A DNA stretch of 16,621 bases, taken from Verrucomicrobiales bacterium (GTDB taxonomy: Bacteria > Verrucomicrobiota > Verrucomicrobiia > Limisphaerales > J093). The stretch is from positions 1-16,621 of the forward strand of contig JACKPV010000004.1 in the NCBI GenBank assembly GCA_024233305.1. The letters run 5' to 3'. Both the position numbers and the translations under genes were made by a program. A model generated the notes under the pieces. That model was not told where the DNA came from. It searched no databases and worked only from the letters and a program-made list of their open reading frames with translations. Positions 15,141 to 16,621 of this stretch are shown one piece after another. Numbering within the stretch: position 1 is the stretch's first letter; each line of letters begins with the position of its first letter.

Positions 15141-15565
15141 TGAACATACGCAGAACAAACGGCAGCCCTCGCATCGAGGGCAACCATGCGAACAACGCAC
15201 ACAAGCACGGGCAGCCGTCGGCGACGCCCGGTCCCGGGCCAGCCGACACGCAGCTCCTGCCGGCCTTCGACGGGGTCCACATCCCCGAGAGCTGGCTGGA
15301 GGAAGCCGCCAGGACTCCGGGCCGGCCGCCCCGGACCGCCAAGGAATACGACCGCGCCAGGGCGGCCTGCGTGGCCGATTTCGAAGCGCGGCGGGCGCGA
15401 GAGGACAAGCGGAGATCCGGGGGGCGGGTTCAGCCGATCTCCGTCTCGGCGGTGCTGTGGTTGTGGATCGGGTTCCGCGCCGTTCCCCTCGCCGTCCAGG
15501 GCTATGACACGTTGGAGGCATGGATCCGCGTGGCCCTGATGGTGGCGGGCCTGCCCACTCATTGA
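15140..15565 (+). CDS. Hypothetical protein (141 aa)
   Basis: I do not recognise a family. The N-terminus (about 1-45) is polar and probably disordered. Residues about 46-90 (FDGVHIPESWLEEAARTPG, then TAKEYDRARAACVADFEARR) look like a soluble helical segment. Residues about 99-120 (ISVSAVLWLWIGFRAVPLAV) are hydrophobic and could be a membrane or buried helix. The composition is that of a real protein, whereas the opposite-strand reading over the same region is Pro/Gly/Arg-rich. A good intrinsic terminator 27 nt past the stop supports this strand. The gene is divergent from target 2 and a regulatory or functional link is untested. Confidence 0.6.
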   Translation: MNIRRTNGSPRIEGNHANNAHKHGQPSATPGPGPADTQLLPAFDGVHIPESWLEEAARTPGRPPRTAKEYDRARAACVADFEARRAREDKRRSGGRVQPISVSAVLWLWIGFRAVPLAVQGYDTLEAWIRVALMVAGLPTH

Positions 15566-15591
15566 GTTGGCGCCGGCAAGACGCATGAACC

Positions 15592-15621
15592 AAGGCGGGC
15601 GGGTTACTCCGTCCGCCTTTT
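15592..15621 (+). terminator. Rho-independent terminator of the 15140 gene
   Basis: AAGGCGGGCGG (15592-15602) pairs with CCGTCCGCCTT (15609-15619) with one G-T wobble and a 6-nt loop, and ends in TTTT. The stem is GC-rich and correctly placed. Confidence 0.75.
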
Positions 15622-15914
15622 CGTCACCTTCATGTGGGCCGCACGGGTTGCCTCCCGCCAATCCCTTTGCGGGGCGGGTCCGATCGCCGCACCAACCGGA
15701 CGGCAATGGATGATGGAACTCGCGCGAAGACGCAAAGGCGCCAAGACACCCGCCCCGAGGGGCGAGTTCCACGAGCCCCATTTCTCAATCCCCGAAGCCC
15801 GAAATCCGACCTGTGTGGCGAGTTCGAGGTGCACTGCGCCGACCGCAATCCGTCGGCGGTCTACTGGCGATCAAAGCTAGTCATGAGGATAGTTTCCGGG
15901 CTACACTTGCCCTG
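15622..15914. other. Non-coding gap before the four-helix-bundle gene
   Basis: No convincing gene is present. The gap contains a GCGAAGACGCAAAGGCGCC stretch (about 15723-15741) that looks like a dispersed intergenic repeat, and a CGCCCC-GA-GGGGCG palindrome near 15751-15764. No promoter could be assigned with confidence. Confidence 0.5.
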
Positions 15915-16621
15915 ATGAACTCCTCTGAGAGACTCGATCCGCTCCTGCCGCACGGCCGTTACCGGAACCTGCGCAGCTACAAGGTCGCGGAAGCGGTCTA
16001 TGACGCCACGGTGGTGTTCTGCCGGCGGTTCCTCCCGGCCGACCGACGGATGACCGATCAGATGGTCCAGGCGGCGCGGAGCGGGGTACGCTACATCAGC
16101 GAGGGCAGTGGTGCGGCGGCGACTTCCCGCAAGAGCGAGTTGAAGCTCACGAACGTGGCGCGGGCCAGCTTGAATGATGAACTGCTCCCGGACTACGAGA
16201 GCTTCCTGCAGCAGCGCGGTTTGAGGATTTGGCCGAAGGACTCGCGACGCGCCCTGGCAATGCGAGCACGTCTTGCGCATGACCATGCCCCAGAGTTGCC
16301 ACCCGCCAAACCGGGTGTGGTACGTCTGACCGGGCTGCTGGGGTTGGCGGAGTTCGTGAAGAAAGCCAAGCCGGAACTGGCGGCGAACGCCATGCTGTGC
16401 GCCGTGAATCAGGCGGCGTATCTGCTGACACGACAGATTCACAGCCAGGGGAGGGAGTTTCTGGAGAAGGGTGGGTTTACGGAGAAGCTGTACCGGGCGC
16501 GCAAGCAGAAGCGCCTGTCCGACGAGTCCGACGAGTCTGACCGGTCCGACAAGTCAGACAAGAGCCCCACCTGCCCACAATGCGGCCAGTCCATGACCCT
16601 CCGCACCGCCCGTAAAGGCGA
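15915..16621 (+). CDS. Four-helix-bundle protein with C-terminal zinc-ribbon suffix (partial, runs off right edge)
   Basis: The frame is open for 235 codons from ATG 15915 to the edge. The N-terminal half (RNLRSYKVAEAVYDATVVFC, RRMTDQMVQAARSGVRYI, SEGSGAAATSRKSELKLTNV) matches the 23S rRNA intervening-sequence (S23)/four-helix-bundle family. The C-terminal part starts a zinc ribbon (CPQCGQSM, residues about 220-227) as in members carrying a topoisomerase-like suffix; the second metal-binding pair should lie beyond the window. Between them is a low-complexity linker, SDESDESDRSDKSDK (202-216), encoded by five 9-bp repeats. Function is unknown for the family. Its fold is related to that of Avd, but it lacks the Avd signature (GRMTGGW). 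No clear ribosome site is seen. Confidence 0.85.
   Translation, partial: MNSSERLDPLLPHGRYRNLRSYKVAEAVYDATVVFCRRFLPADRRMTDQMVQAARSGVRYISEGSGAAATSRKSELKLTNVARASLNDELLPDYESFLQQRGLRIWPKDSRRALAMRARLAHDHAPELPPAKPGVVRLTGLLGLAEFVKKAKPELAANAMLCAVNQAAYLLTRQIHSQGREFLEKGGFTEKLYRARKQKRLSDESDESDRSDKSDKSPTCPQCGQSMTLRTARKG
16518..16562 (+). repeat. Five tandem 9-bp repeats within the four-helix-bundle gene
   Basis: Units follow TCNGACNNG: TCCGACGAG twice, then TCTGACCGG, TCCGACAAG and TCAGACAAG. They are in frame and code for SD plus a charged residue each. This is probably a length-variable linker between the helical bundle and the zinc ribbon. Confidence 0.75.

Noticed and set aside
15092..15781. 229-aa minus-strand ORF
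   Set aside because: It crosses the intrinsic terminator of the opposite-strand gene and has shadow-type composition. The plus-strand 141-aa ORF is better supported.
16518..16562. CRISPR-like or regulatory tandem repeat
   Set aside because: The 9-bp units are in frame, have no spacers and encode a low-complexity linker.

Overview
The window is GC-rich DNA, most likely from a Verrucomicrobiota-type bacterium; Planctomycetota is the main alternative. This placement is an inference. It rests on long secreted CARDB/calcium-repeat proteins, a four-helix-bundle protein with a C-terminal zinc ribbon, NACHT proteins ending in formylglycine-generating-enzyme (FGE)-like domains, and gene gaps full of short palindromes such as GGCGGAC-ACCA-GTCCGCC.

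The main content is a diversity-generating retroelement (DGR) spanning about 4.6-14.9 kb. It consists of a template repeat (TR, 4635-4772, minus strand), a DGR-type reverse transcriptase (8396-9472, minus), an Avd accessory protein (9459-9821, plus) and two target genes. Both targets carry a 138-bp variable repeat (VR) at their 3' end: VR1 at 4916-5053 and VR2 at 11881-12018. In the compared core, VR1 differs from TR at 17 positions and VR2 at 16. Every one of these is an A in the coding strand of TR, which is the hallmark of adenine-directed mutagenic retrohoming. Both targets are large NACHT-type STAND NTPases whose C-terminus is an FGE/C-type-lectin-like fold. Target 1 also has an N-terminal HD phosphohydrolase domain with intact metal-binding residues. 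The reading proposed is a pair of signalling NTPases, possibly defence or self/non-self proteins, whose sensor surface is rewritten by one RT, one Avd and one template.

Layout. Positions 1-4064 (minus): start and most of a long secreted protein with a calcium-type Asp-rich region and CARDB domains, running off the left edge. 4065-4634: non-coding, with palindromes and short direct repeats. 4635-4908: TR and the 3' flank of target 1. 4909-8286: target 1 (HD-NACHT-FGE). 8396-9472: RT. 9459-9821: avd, head-to-head with RT and overlapping it at the 5' end. 9903-11805: an IS element with an IS4-superfamily (YREK) transposase, an AbrB-like leader ORF joined to it by a probable -1 frameshift at A9, terminal inverted repeats, and perfect 22-bp direct repeats abutting both ends. 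11874-14918: target 2 (NACHT-FGE). 15140-15565: small unknown gene with a good intrinsic terminator. 15915 to the right edge: four-helix-bundle/zinc-ribbon protein, partial.

The minus-strand order RT - target 1 (VR1) - TR would let one transcript carry the RT, the target and the template RNA. Target 2 lies beyond avd and the IS and has its own upstream region. A 50-nt pyrimidine-rich segment (42/50 identical, ungapped) follows both targets' stop codons but not TR, and each copy is followed by a GC-rich triloop hairpin. This may be a target-site recognition element.
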